A stretch of DNA of 9,562 bases from JANNOG01 sp050329835. Its GTDB lineage: Bacteria; Actinomycetota; Actinomycetes; Actinomycetales; JBBAYJ01. Of the stretch, positions 1-6,303 are shown one piece after another. The first letter of the stretch is position 1; every line of letters begins with the position of its first letter. The notes under the pieces were generated by a model that did not search any database, was not told the DNA's origin, and saw nothing but the letters and a program-made list of their open reading frames with translations. A program made the translations under genes and the position numbers. Location of the stretch: positions 1 to 9,562 of the forward strand of contig JBHJOJ010000222.1 in assembly GCA_050329835.1 (NCBI GenBank), in the 5' to 3' direction.

Positions 1-1680
1 CTGGCCCTCGTCCCGCGCGGGCGCCGGGAGGCCGCGCGGGCCGCCCTGGCCCGGGTCGGGGCGGTCGTCTCCGAGGCCGACGGGGGCCGCCTGACCGGGC
101 GCCTGGAGAAGGCGGCCGCCGCGGTGGCGCGCCCGCCCGCGGTGCCCCGGGTGGCGTGGCGGGACTACGAGCGCAAGGCCGCGGAGTACCACACCGGCGT
201 CGAGGAGGTGCTCGGTGCCGGACGCGACCTGCGGGCCTCGCGCGGGCACCTGCCGGAGGAGGTCGCGGCCCACGTCCAGTTGCAGGAGCTCGACGGCACC
301 CACCGGCGGGTCGCCCTGCGCGGCTACCAGGCCTTCGGCGCCCGGTTCGCGCTCGCCCAGCGGCGCGTCCTGCTCGGCGACGAGATGGGCCTCGGCAAGA
401 CGGTGCAGGCCATCGCGGCCATGGCCCACCTGCGCGCGATCGGCCGCACCCACTTCCTCGTCGTGTGCCCGGCCAGCGTGCTCGTCAACTGGACCCGGGA
501 GGTGACCGCCCGGTCCCGGCTGCGGGTGCACCGGCTGCACGGCGACGACCGGGAGGCGGCCGTCGCGGCGTGGGCCCGCCGGGGCGGCGTCGGCGTGACG
601 ACCTTCGACGCCCTGCGGGCGCTGCCGCCGCCGCCCGGCATGCCCGCGCTAGGGCCCGCGCCCGCGCCCGCGATGCTCGTCGTCGACGAGGCCCACTACG
701 TGAAGAACCCGGGCGCGCAGCGCTCGGCGGCCGTGGCGGCCTGGGCCGGGTCCGCGGAGCGGGTGCTGTTCCTCACCGGGACCCCGCTGGAGAACCGGGT
801 CGCCGAGTTCACCTCCCTGGTCGCACAGCTGCAGCCGGCCCTGGTGCCGGCCGCCGCGGCGGCACCGGGCCCCCACGCGTTCCGCCGCGCGGTGGCCCCC
901 GCCTACCTGCGCCGCAACACCGAGGACGTGCTGGGCGAGCTGCCGCCGCTGGTCCGGGTCGAGGAATGGGTGGAACTGCGGGGCGCCGACGCCGACGCCT
1001 ACCGGGAGGCCGTGGCGGCCGGGAGCTTCATGGCCATGAGGCGGGCCGCCTACGCCCCGGCGCGGCGGGCGGGCTCGGCGAAGCTCGACCGGTTGTGCGA
1101 GATCGTCGAGGAGGCCGCGGCCAACGGGCGCAAGGCCGTCGTGTTCTCGAACTTCCGGGACGTCCTGCGGGTCGTCGCCGAGGCCCTGGCCCCCCTCTGC
1201 CCGGTCGTGGGGCCGATCAGCGGCTCGGTGCGGGCCGCCGACCGGCAGGGGCTGGTGGACGAGTTCGCCGGCCTGGCGGGCGGGGCGGCGCTGGTGTCGC
1301 AGATCCAGGCCGGCGGCGTCGGGCTCAACATGCAGGCCGCCTCGGTGGTCGTGCTGTGCGAGCCGCAGCTCAAACCGACCATCGAGGACCAGGCGGTGGC
1401 CCGGGCGCGCCGCATGGGGCAGGTCCGGTCGGTCCAGGTCCACCGGCTGCTCGCCGCCGACAGCGTCGACGAGCGGCTGCTCGAGCTGCTGCAGGCCAAG
1501 ACCGAGCTGTTCGACGACCACGCCCGGCGCAGCGAGACGGCGGCCGCCGCCCCCGCGGCCCTCGACGTCTCCGACGCCGAGCTGGCGCGCCGGGTGGTGG
1601 CCGAGGAGCAGCGGCGGCTCGCGGTGGGCCCCGGCGGGACCGCCGGCGTCGTGGCCCCGGTCCCCGGCCGGAGTCGGTGA
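1..1680 (+). CDS. SNF2-family DEAD/DEAH-box helicase, C-terminal part (5' end outside window)
   Basis: The frame is open from base 1 and stops with TGA at 1678-1680, so the gene begins upstream; the GTG at 124 is internal. Counting from base 1, the visible part has the two RecA-like lobes of SNF2 ATPases in order: motif I GDEMGLGKT (about residues 126-134), motif II DEAH (229-232), motif III LTGTPLENR (258-266), then in lobe two VVFSNF, GGVGLNMQAA and the motif VI stretch DQAVARARRMGQ. These residues bind and hydrolyse ATP and couple this to translocation on duplex DNA; the family remodels protein-DNA complexes rather than unwinding strands. A low-complexity Ala/Arg-rich tail of about 50 residues follows. 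The partner and substrate cannot be read from this part. It ends 22 bases before mshD and shows no functional link with the phosphate genes downstream. The family call is firm; the specific role is unknown. Confidence 0.93.
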   Translation: MALVPRGRREAARAALARVGAVVSEADGGRLTGRLEKAAAAVARPPAVPRVAWRDYERKAAEYHTGVEEVLGAGRDLRASRGHLPEEVAAHVQLQELDGTHRRVALRGYQAFGARFALAQRRVLLGDEMGLGKTVQAIAAMAHLRAIGRTHFLVVCPASVLVNWTREVTARSRLRVHRLHGDDREAAVAAWARRGGVGVTTFDALRALPPPPGMPALGPAPAPAMLVVDEAHYVKNPGAQRSAAVAAWAGSAERVLFLTGTPLENRVAEFTSLVAQLQPALVPAAAAAPGPHAFRRAVAPAYLRRNTEDVLGELPPLVRVEEWVELRGADADAYREAVAAGSFMAMRRAAYAPARRAGSAKLDRLCEIVEEAAANGRKAVVFSNFRDVLRVVAEALAPLCPVVGPISGSVRAADRQGLVDEFAGLAGGAALVSQIQAGGVGLNMQAASVVVLCEPQLKPTIEDQAVARARRMGQVRSVQVHRLLAADSVDERLLELLQAKTELFDDHARRSETAAAAPAALDVSDAELARRVVAEEQRRLAVGPGGTAGVVAPVPGRSR

Positions 1681-1690
1681 CGACGGGCCC

Positions 1691-1696
1691 TACGCT
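1691..1696 (+). promoter_or_regulatory. Candidate -10 hexamer for a leaderless mshD transcript
   Basis: TACGCT fits the actinobacterial TANNNT -10 pattern. It ends 6 bases before the GTG at 1703, the spacing at which transcription would start on or next to the start codon. No Shine-Dalgarno sequence is present in the 22-base gap after the helicase stop, which supports a leaderless mRNA. No convincing -35 element is visible, which is common for such promoters. This is inferred from sequence pattern only. Confidence 0.5.
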
Positions 1697-1702
1697 CCGT
1701 CG

Positions 1703-2662
1703 GTGCCCGATGCGCCCGCCGAGGAACGAGCGGGGGCGGTGCCGCCCCGGCTGGAGGTGGCCCGCCACCTGCCCGCCGGGGACGTCGAGCGGGTGCTGGC
1801 GCTCGTCGACGCGGCGGCCGCGGCGGACGGGGTGGCCCCGCTCAGCGAGCACGTCCTGCTGCACCTGCGCCACGGCGGCGAGGAGCCGGGGCGCCACGTG
1901 CTGCTGGTCGACGATGCCGACCCACGCCAGCGGGTCGTGGGCTACGGCCACCTGGACCCGACGGACGCCGTGGCCGGCCCGTCCGCCGAGCTGGTCGTCG
2001 CGCCCGACCGGCGGCGGGCGGGTCTCGGCACGGCGCTGGTCCGGGCGCTGGAGCGGGAGTCGCCCGGTCGGATCCGGCTGTGGGCGCACGGCACCCGCCC
2101 GCAGGCCCGGGACCTCGCCGCCTCGCTGGGCTACGTCGTCGGCCGCGAGCTGTGGCAGCTGCGGCGGGACGTCACCGGCGACCTCCCGCGGCCGGAGCTG
2201 CCGCCCGGGGTCTCGGTCCGGACGTTCGAGGACTCCGACGTGGACGACCTGCTCGAGCTCAACGCCGAGGCGTTCGCCGACCACCCCGAGCAGGGCGACT
2301 GGACCGAGGCCGACCTCGCCACCCGGATGTCGGAGCCCTGGTTCGACCCCGGGGGGCTGTTCCTCGCCGCCGACCGGCCGGGCCGGCTGCTGGCCTTCCA
2401 CTGGACCAAGGTCCACGGCGACGACTCCCCGCACGGTCACGCCCCGATCGGAGAGGTGTACGTCGTCGGCGTCTCGCCACGGGCCCGGGGCCGCGGGCTG
2501 GGGCGGGCCATGACGCTCGTCGGCCTGCACCACCTGCGCGGGCGCGGCCTGGGCGAGGTGCTGCTCTACGTCGACGCCGGCAACCCCGCCGCCGTGCGCA
2601 CCTACACCTCCCTGGGCTTCCGTCACCACGACACGGACGTCCAGTTCACCCGCGCGTCGTGA
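1703..2662 (+). CDS. mshD: Mycothiol synthase (mycothiol acetyltransferase)
   Basis: A protein of 319 residues, close to the usual 300-320 of MshD. It catalyses the last step of mycothiol synthesis, transferring acetyl from acetyl-CoA to the cysteinyl amine of Cys-GlcN-Ins in the cytoplasm. Two tandem GNAT domains are visible. The N-terminal one has a motif A-like RRRAGLG at about residues 103-109. The C-terminal, catalytic one has PRARGRGLG at 259-267, followed by the typical LYVDAGNPAAVRTYTSLGF. The intervening AFADHPEQGDWT and AFHWTKVH stretches are strongly characteristic of MshD. The GTG at 1703 is chosen because a -10-like hexamer lies 6 bases upstream and the frame then matches the family N-terminus; a GTG at 1739 is a less likely alternative without a good ribosome binding site. 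The gene ends 33 bases before ppk. From memory, mshD lies near phosphate genes in several actinobacteria (phoT in Mycobacterium, the ppk-pst region in Streptomyces), so the linkage looks ancestral. Confidence 0.94.
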   Translation: MPDAPAEERAGAVPPRLEVARHLPAGDVERVLALVDAAAAADGVAPLSEHVLLHLRHGGEEPGRHVLLVDDADPRQRVVGYGHLDPTDAVAGPSAELVVAPDRRRAGLGTALVRALERESPGRIRLWAHGTRPQARDLAASLGYVVGRELWQLRRDVTGDLPRPELPPGVSVRTFEDSDVDDLLELNAEAFADHPEQGDWTEADLATRMSEPWFDPGGLFLAADRPGRLLAFHWTKVHGDDSPHGHAPIGEVYVVGVSPRARGRGLGRAMTLVGLHHLRGRGLGEVLLYVDAGNPAAVRTYTSLGFRHHDTDVQFTRAS

Positions 2663-2665
2663 TCC

Positions 2666-2680
2666 GCCCGGGGCCCGGGC
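2666..2680 (+). other. Short GC hairpin between mshD and ppk
   Basis: GCCCGG (2666-2671) and CCGGGC (2675-2680) can form a 6-bp stem with a 3-base loop, starting 3 bases after the mshD stop. There is no T-run after it, so it is at best a weak terminator. In DNA this GC-rich it could arise by chance. Confidence 0.25.
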
Positions 2681-2695
2681 GATGATGGGCCCCTC

Positions 2696-5014
2696 ATGAA
2701 CGACGAATTCAGCCGGCACGTGTCCGGCGGGCCCGTGGAGACCCTCGACCCCCCGGCCGGCGAGGACGGTCTCGTCGAGCACCTCGGCGACGAGGTCCCG
2801 GCGCGGGGGCCCGGCGGCGACGGCGCGCTGCCGCTGCCGCCCGGACGGCTCGTCGACCGCCAGCTCTCGTGGCTCGACTTCAACGAGCGGGTGCTCGACC
2901 TCGCCGACGACCCCGCGGTGCCGCTGCTCGAGCGCGCCCGCTTCCTGTCGATCTTCACGTCGAACCTCGACGAGTTCTTCATGATCAGGGTCGCCAGCCT
3001 CAAGCAGCGCATCGCAGCCGGGATCACGGACCCGGGACCGTGGGGCGCCGAGCCGCGCGCCCGCCTGGACGCCATCGCGGACCGGGCGCACGACCTGGTC
3101 GCCCGGCACGCCCGGGTGTTCGCCGAGGGGGTGGGCCCGGCGCTGGTGACCGCCGGCGTCCGCCTGGTGCGCTGGCCGGAGGTGCCGGAGGCGGACCGGG
3201 AGCCGTTGCGGCGGTTCTTCACCGACGAGGTCTTCCCGGTCCTCACGCCGCTCGCGGTCGACCCCGCCCATCCCTTTCCCTACATCTCGGGGCTGTCGCT
3301 CAACCTCGCCGTGTCGCTGGTCAACCCCGTCACGGGCGCCCACCACTTCGCCCGGGTCAAGGTGCCGCCCACGCTGCCGCGGCTGGTCCGGCTCGCCTCG
3401 ACGGCGCCCGGGCACCGGGGCCCGCGGGACGACCGCGCCGACTTCGTGGCGCTCGAGGACGTCATCGGCGCCCACCTCGACCAGCTGTTCCCCGGGATGG
3501 ACGTGGTGACCCACCACACGTTCCGGGTGACCCGCAACGAGGACCTGGTGGTCGACGACGACGAGGTGGACAACCTGGTCCAGGAACTGGAGCGCCAGCT
3601 GCAGCGGCGCCGGTTCGGCCCTGCCGTCCGGCTGGAGCTGGCCGAGGACATCGACGCCGGGATCGCCGACCTGCTCGCCCGGGAACTGGACGTGACGCCC
3701 GACGACGTCTACCGGGTGCCGGAGCCGCTGGACCTGCGGGCGCTCGGCGTCCTCGCCGACCTCGACCGCCCGGAGCTGCTGTACCCGCCCTTCCGGCCCC
3801 GCACCCACCCCGCGCTGGTCGACGTGGACGTGGACGAGGACCCCGGGTCGATGTTCGCGGTGCTGCGGGAGCGCGAGGTGCTGCTGCACCACCCGTACGA
3901 CTCGTTCGTCACCAGCGTCCAGGCGTTCGTCGCGGCAGCCGCCGCCGACCCGGACGTCCTGGCGATCAAGCAGACGCTGTACCGGACCAGCGCGGACTCC
4001 CCCATCGTCGCCTCCCTGGTCGACGCCGCCCACGCCGGCAAGCAGGTCCTCGCCATCGTCGAGATCAAGGCCCGGTTCGACGAGGCCGCGAACATCGCCC
4101 AGGCCCGCCACCTGGAGGAGGCCGGCGTCCACGTGGTCTACGGCCTGGTCGGGCTCAAGACGCACGCCAAGCTCAGCCTCGTGGTGCGGCGCGAGGCCGG
4201 CGCGGTGCGGCGGTACTGCCACGTCGGGACCGGCAACTACCACCCGCGCACGGCCCGGCTGTACGAGGACCTCGGCGTGCTGACGGCCGACGCCGACATC
4301 GGCGAGGACCTGTCGCGGCTGTTCAACCAGCTGTCCGGGTTCGCGCCGCGCTCGAGCTACCGGCGGCTGCTGGTCGCGCCGCGGACCGCCCGGGCCGGGT
4401 TGATGGCACTGGTCGAGGAGGAGATCGCCCACCACCGGGCCGGCCGCCCGGCCGGGATCAAGGTCAAGGTGAACTCCCTCGTCGACGACCTCGTGGTCGA
4501 CGCGTTCTACCGGGCCTCCCAGGCGGGGGTGCCGATCGACGCGGTGGTCCGGGGGGCGTGCTCGCTGCGCCCGGGGGTGGCGGGGCTGAGCGAGACCATC
4601 CGGGTGCGGAGCATCCTCGGCCGGTTCCTCGAGCACTCCCGGATCCTGTGGTTCGCCGGGGGCGGGGAGCCGGTGGCGTTCATCGGCAGCGCCGACCTCA
4701 TGCAGCGCAACCTCGACCGCCGGATCGAGGCGATGCTGCGGATCCCCGACCCCCGCCAGGTCGCGATGCTGGAACGGCTGATCGACGACGCCATGGCCGA
4801 CGACGTGTCGTCGTGGCGCCTGGGCCCCGACGGGACGTGGGTGCGGCATGCGGTCGACAGCGACGGGTCGCTGCTGCGCGACCACCAGTCCGAGCTCATC
4901 GAGGCGGCCCGCTCCCGGGCCCGCTCGGCCAGTCCCCCGACGCCGGCCTGGGCTCCGGAGCGGGACCCGGACCCGCGGGCCGGGGTGCCCGTCCTCGCTG
5001 ATCCCGGGCTGTGA
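2696..5014 (+). CDS. ppk: Polyphosphate kinase (PPK1)
   Basis: A 772-residue protein that reversibly transfers the gamma phosphate of ATP to a growing polyphosphate chain through a phosphohistidine; in bacteria it is peripheral to the membrane. The family N domain begins at LSWLDFNERVLDLA (about residue 59), followed by FLSIFTSNLDEFFMIRV. The catalytic residues known from E. coli PPK all have counterparts at a constant offset of 55: Arg430 (QTLYRTS; E. coli R375), Arg460 (EIKARFDEA; R405), His490 (KTHAKLS; the phosphorylated H435) and His647 (FLEHSRI; H592). The GTGNYHPRTARLYED and NSLVDDLVVD stretches are also typical. An acidic, Pro/Gly-rich N-terminal extension of about 55 residues is absent in E. 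coli but common in actinobacterial homologues. The ATG at 2696 has no Shine-Dalgarno sequence; GATGAT at 2681-2686 is a weak -10 candidate, so translation may be leaderless. The gene lies 198 bases before pstS, in line with a joint phosphate uptake and storage locus. Confidence 0.97.
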   Translation: MNDEFSRHVSGGPVETLDPPAGEDGLVEHLGDEVPARGPGGDGALPLPPGRLVDRQLSWLDFNERVLDLADDPAVPLLERARFLSIFTSNLDEFFMIRVASLKQRIAAGITDPGPWGAEPRARLDAIADRAHDLVARHARVFAEGVGPALVTAGVRLVRWPEVPEADREPLRRFFTDEVFPVLTPLAVDPAHPFPYISGLSLNLAVSLVNPVTGAHHFARVKVPPTLPRLVRLASTAPGHRGPRDDRADFVALEDVIGAHLDQLFPGMDVVTHHTFRVTRNEDLVVDDDEVDNLVQELERQLQRRRFGPAVRLELAEDIDAGIADLLARELDVTPDDVYRVPEPLDLRALGVLADLDRPELLYPPFRPRTHPALVDVDVDEDPGSMFAVLREREVLLHHPYDSFVTSVQAFVAAAAADPDVLAIKQTLYRTSADSPIVASLVDAAHAGKQVLAIVEIKARFDEAANIAQARHLEEAGVHVVYGLVGLKTHAKLSLVVRREAGAVRRYCHVGTGNYHPRTARLYEDLGVLTADADIGEDLSRLFNQLSGFAPRSSYRRLLVAPRTARAGLMALVEEEIAHHRAGRPAGIKVKVNSLVDDLVVDAFYRASQAGVPIDAVVRGACSLRPGVAGLSETIRVRSILGRFLEHSRILWFAGGGEPVAFIGSADLMQRNLDRRIEAMLRIPDPRQVAMLERLIDDAMADDVSSWRLGPDGTWVRHAVDSDGSLLRDHQSELIEAARSRARSASPPTPAWAPERDPDPRAGVPVLADPGL

Positions 5015-5035
5015 CCGACCCCACACTGTGACCGA
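5009..5035 (+). repeat. Direct repeat CTGTGACCGA across the ppk stop codon
   Basis: The 10-mer CTGTGACCGA occurs at 5009-5018, containing the ppk TGA, and again at 5026-5035, a period of 17 bases. It lies 44 bases before the PHO box. It could be a regulator half-site pair or a chance duplication; nothing else supports a function. Confidence 0.35.
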
Positions 5036-5078
5036 ATCGAGACCTTCTGACCAGGGGCTCAGGGCCCGCTGATCCCGC

Positions 5079-5122
5079 GTTCACCGAGAGTTCACCTCGC
5101 CGCCAACCGCAGTTCAGCGGAC
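5079..5122 (+). promoter_or_regulatory. PHO box (PhoP-type operator) upstream of pstS
   Basis: Units in exact 11-base register: GTTCACCGAGA (5079-5089), GTTCACCTCGC (5090-5100), a degenerate CGCCAACCGCA (5101-5111) and GTTCAGCGGAC (5112-5122). In Streptomyces and mycobacteria the phosphate response regulators (PhoP, RegX3) bind direct repeats of GTTCACC spaced 11 bases apart. The position about 90 bases upstream of pstS fits activation of the pst operon under phosphate starvation. The sequence match is direct; the identity of the regulator is inferred, because its gene is not in the window. No clear -10 hexamer can be picked out downstream. Confidence 0.85.
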
Positions 5123-5139
5123 CGGGATGCGCTGCTCAG

Positions 5140-5193
5140 GTTCCCGCGGAACGGTCGCGCCGTCCGCGATCGACACCCCGGCTCCCCGGGGTG
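5140..5193 (+). promoter_or_regulatory. Structured pstS 5' leader: consecutive hairpins
   Basis: Three back-to-back stem-loops can be drawn between the PHO box and the Shine-Dalgarno. The first is GTTCC/GGAAC (5140-5144 with 5148-5152, 3-base loop). The second is 5153-5159 with 5165-5171 (7 bp including one G-U, 5-base loop). The third is CACCCCGG/CCGGGGTG (5174-5181 with 5186-5193, a perfect 8 bp with loop CTCC). The last ends 6 bases before the Shine-Dalgarno. Possible roles are mRNA 5'-end protection or tuning of translation. No known riboswitch class is recognised, and the transcription start is not known. Confidence 0.45.
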
Positions 5194-5199
5194 CCATCC

Positions 5200-5206
5200 A
5201 AGGAGG
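5200..5206 (+). promoter_or_regulatory. Strong ribosome binding site of pstS
   Basis: AAGGAGG, close to perfect complementarity with the 16S 3' end, lies 6 bases before the GTG at 5213 and fixes the pstS start. It is the strongest such site in the window, suiting a lipoprotein needed in excess over its membrane partners. Confidence 0.9.
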
Positions 5207-5212
5207 TTCCCT

Positions 5213-6187
5213 GTGAAGCGCTCGATCCTGGGCCACGGCGCGGTGCCGGCGGCTCTGGTCCTATCCCTGGCCCTCGCCGCCTGCGGCGGGGACGACGCCG
5301 CCGAGGCCACCGACGAGGCGGGCGGGGAGGCCCTCGGCGGCTCCATCGACATCGACGGGTCGTCCACGGTGGCCCCCCTGACCGACGCCGTCGCCGAGGA
5401 GTTCAACGCCGTCCAGCCCGACGTCACCGTCAACGTCGGCGTCTCCGGCACCGGGGGCGGCTTCGAGCGGTTCTGCCAGACCGGAGACACCGACATCTCC
5501 AACGCCTCGCGGCCGATCGAGGACGACGAGGTCGCCGCCTGCGAGGAGAACGGGATCGAGTACACCGAGGTCCAGGTCGGCGTGGACGCCCTCACGATGG
5601 TCGTCAACCCGGCCAACGACTTCGCCACCTGCCTGACCACCGAGGAGGTCACGCGGATCTGGGGCCCCGAGGGCGTCGCTTCGTGGGACCAGGTCAACCC
5701 GGAGTTCCCGGCCGAACCGCTGGAGATCTACGCCCCGGGCGTGGACTCCGGCACGTATGACTTCTTCAACGAGACGATCCTCGAGCCCCAGGAGATCGAG
5801 GAGCCGCGGCAGGACTACAACGCCTCCGAGGACGACAACATCATCGCCCAGGGCGTCATCGGCAGCCCGTCCGCCTGGGGCTACTTCGGGTTCGCGTACT
5901 TCCAGGAGAACCCGGACACCCTCAAGGCGCTGGAGTACGACGCCGGCGAGGGCTGCGTGGCTCCCTCGGTCGAGACGGCGCAGGACGGCTCGTACGGCCT
6001 CACCCGGCCGCTCTTCATCTACGTGAAGAACGAGTCGCTGTCCCAGCCCGAGGTCGCCGAATTCGTCACCTTCTACCTCGACACCGTCCAGGACGTCATC
6101 GGGGACGTGGGCTACATCGCCGAGCCGGAGGAGGAGCTCGAGGAGTCCCGCGCCGCGGTCGAGGAGGCCATCGCCAACGCCGGCTGA
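5213..6187 (+). CDS. pstS: Phosphate ABC transporter substrate-binding lipoprotein PstS
   Basis: A 324-residue protein that captures phosphate outside the membrane and delivers it to PstCA. The N-terminus is a lipoprotein signal peptide: MKR, a hydrophobic core, then the lipobox LALAAC with lipidated Cys24. An acidic flexible linker follows (about residues 27-40). Phosphate-contact stretches typical of PstS are visible: GSSTVAPL (49-56), SGTGGGFERF (78-87), ISNASRP (about 95-101) and DSGTYDFF (178-185). The form resembles the SphX/PstS-like binding proteins rather than the usual Streptomyces PstS. After the lipid Cys there are four more cysteines, 88, 110, 140 and 248, an even number that would allow two disulfides outside the cell. 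The GTG start has AAGGAGG 6 bases upstream. It is the first gene of the pst operon, preceded by a PHO box and followed by a long hairpin before pstC. Confidence 0.96.
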   Translation: MKRSILGHGAVPAALVLSLALAACGGDDAAEATDEAGGEALGGSIDIDGSSTVAPLTDAVAEEFNAVQPDVTVNVGVSGTGGGFERFCQTGDTDISNASRPIEDDEVAACEENGIEYTEVQVGVDALTMVVNPANDFATCLTTEEVTRIWGPEGVASWDQVNPEFPAEPLEIYAPGVDSGTYDFFNETILEPQEIEEPRQDYNASEDDNIIAQGVIGSPSAWGYFGFAYFQENPDTLKALEYDAGEGCVAPSVETAQDGSYGLTRPLFIYVKNESLSQPEVAEFVTFYLDTVQDVIGDVGYIAEPEEELEESRAAVEEAIANAG

Positions 6188-6200
6188 CCGGCGTGACCTC

Positions 6201-6248
6201 GACAGGGCGGTCGCCGACCGGGGGTGTCCCGGCGGCGGCCGTCCTGTC
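6201..6248 (+). promoter_or_regulatory. Long intergenic hairpin between pstS and pstC
   Basis: Bases 6201-6222 pair with 6228-6248 in a stem of 21 base pairs, with two G-U pairs (6207/6242, 6211/6238), one bulged A (6217) and a 5-base loop GGTGT. It begins 13 bases after the pstS stop and ends 43 bases before the pstC Shine-Dalgarno. No T-run follows, so it is not a classical intrinsic terminator. By analogy with other binding-protein transporter operons it probably blocks 3' exonucleases or attenuates transcription, giving more pstS than pstCAB mRNA. The pairing is read directly; the role is inferred. Confidence 0.75.
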
Positions 6249-6291
6249 ACCATCAGCCCGTCACCACCTCGATGCCCGGTCCGCGACCGGT

Positions 6292-6296
6292 GGAGG
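6292..6296 (+). promoter_or_regulatory. Ribosome binding site deciding the pstC start
   Basis: GGAGG lies 7 bases before the GTG at 6304. It favours that start over the upstream in-frame GTG at 6193, which has no comparable site and would place the long hairpin inside the coding region. A small hairpin, CCGGT (6276-6280) with ACCGG (6286-6290), sits just upstream. Confidence 0.8.
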
Positions 6297-6303
6297 TCAC
6301 TCC

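Noticed and set aside
124..126. GTG at 124 as start of the helicase gene
   Set aside because: The frame stays open to base 1 and codes for plausible protein before it; SNF2 proteins have longer N-termini and no ribosome site precedes 124.
156..2513. Plus-strand open frame of 785 codons overlapping the helicase and mshD genes
   Set aside because: Out-of-frame Arg/Gly/Pro/Ala-rich translation spanning two recognised genes with clear motifs; a composition artefact.
1370..5026. Minus-strand open frame of 1218 codons across mshD and ppk
   Set aside because: It lies opposite two certain genes, is rich in Arg, Gly, Pro and His without any domain, and is what very high GC in third codon positions produces on the opposite strand.
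6201..6248. Classical intrinsic terminator ending the pst transcript after pstS
   Set aside because: There is no T-run after the stem, and pstC, pstA and pstB follow without a visible promoter of their own, so full termination is unlikely.
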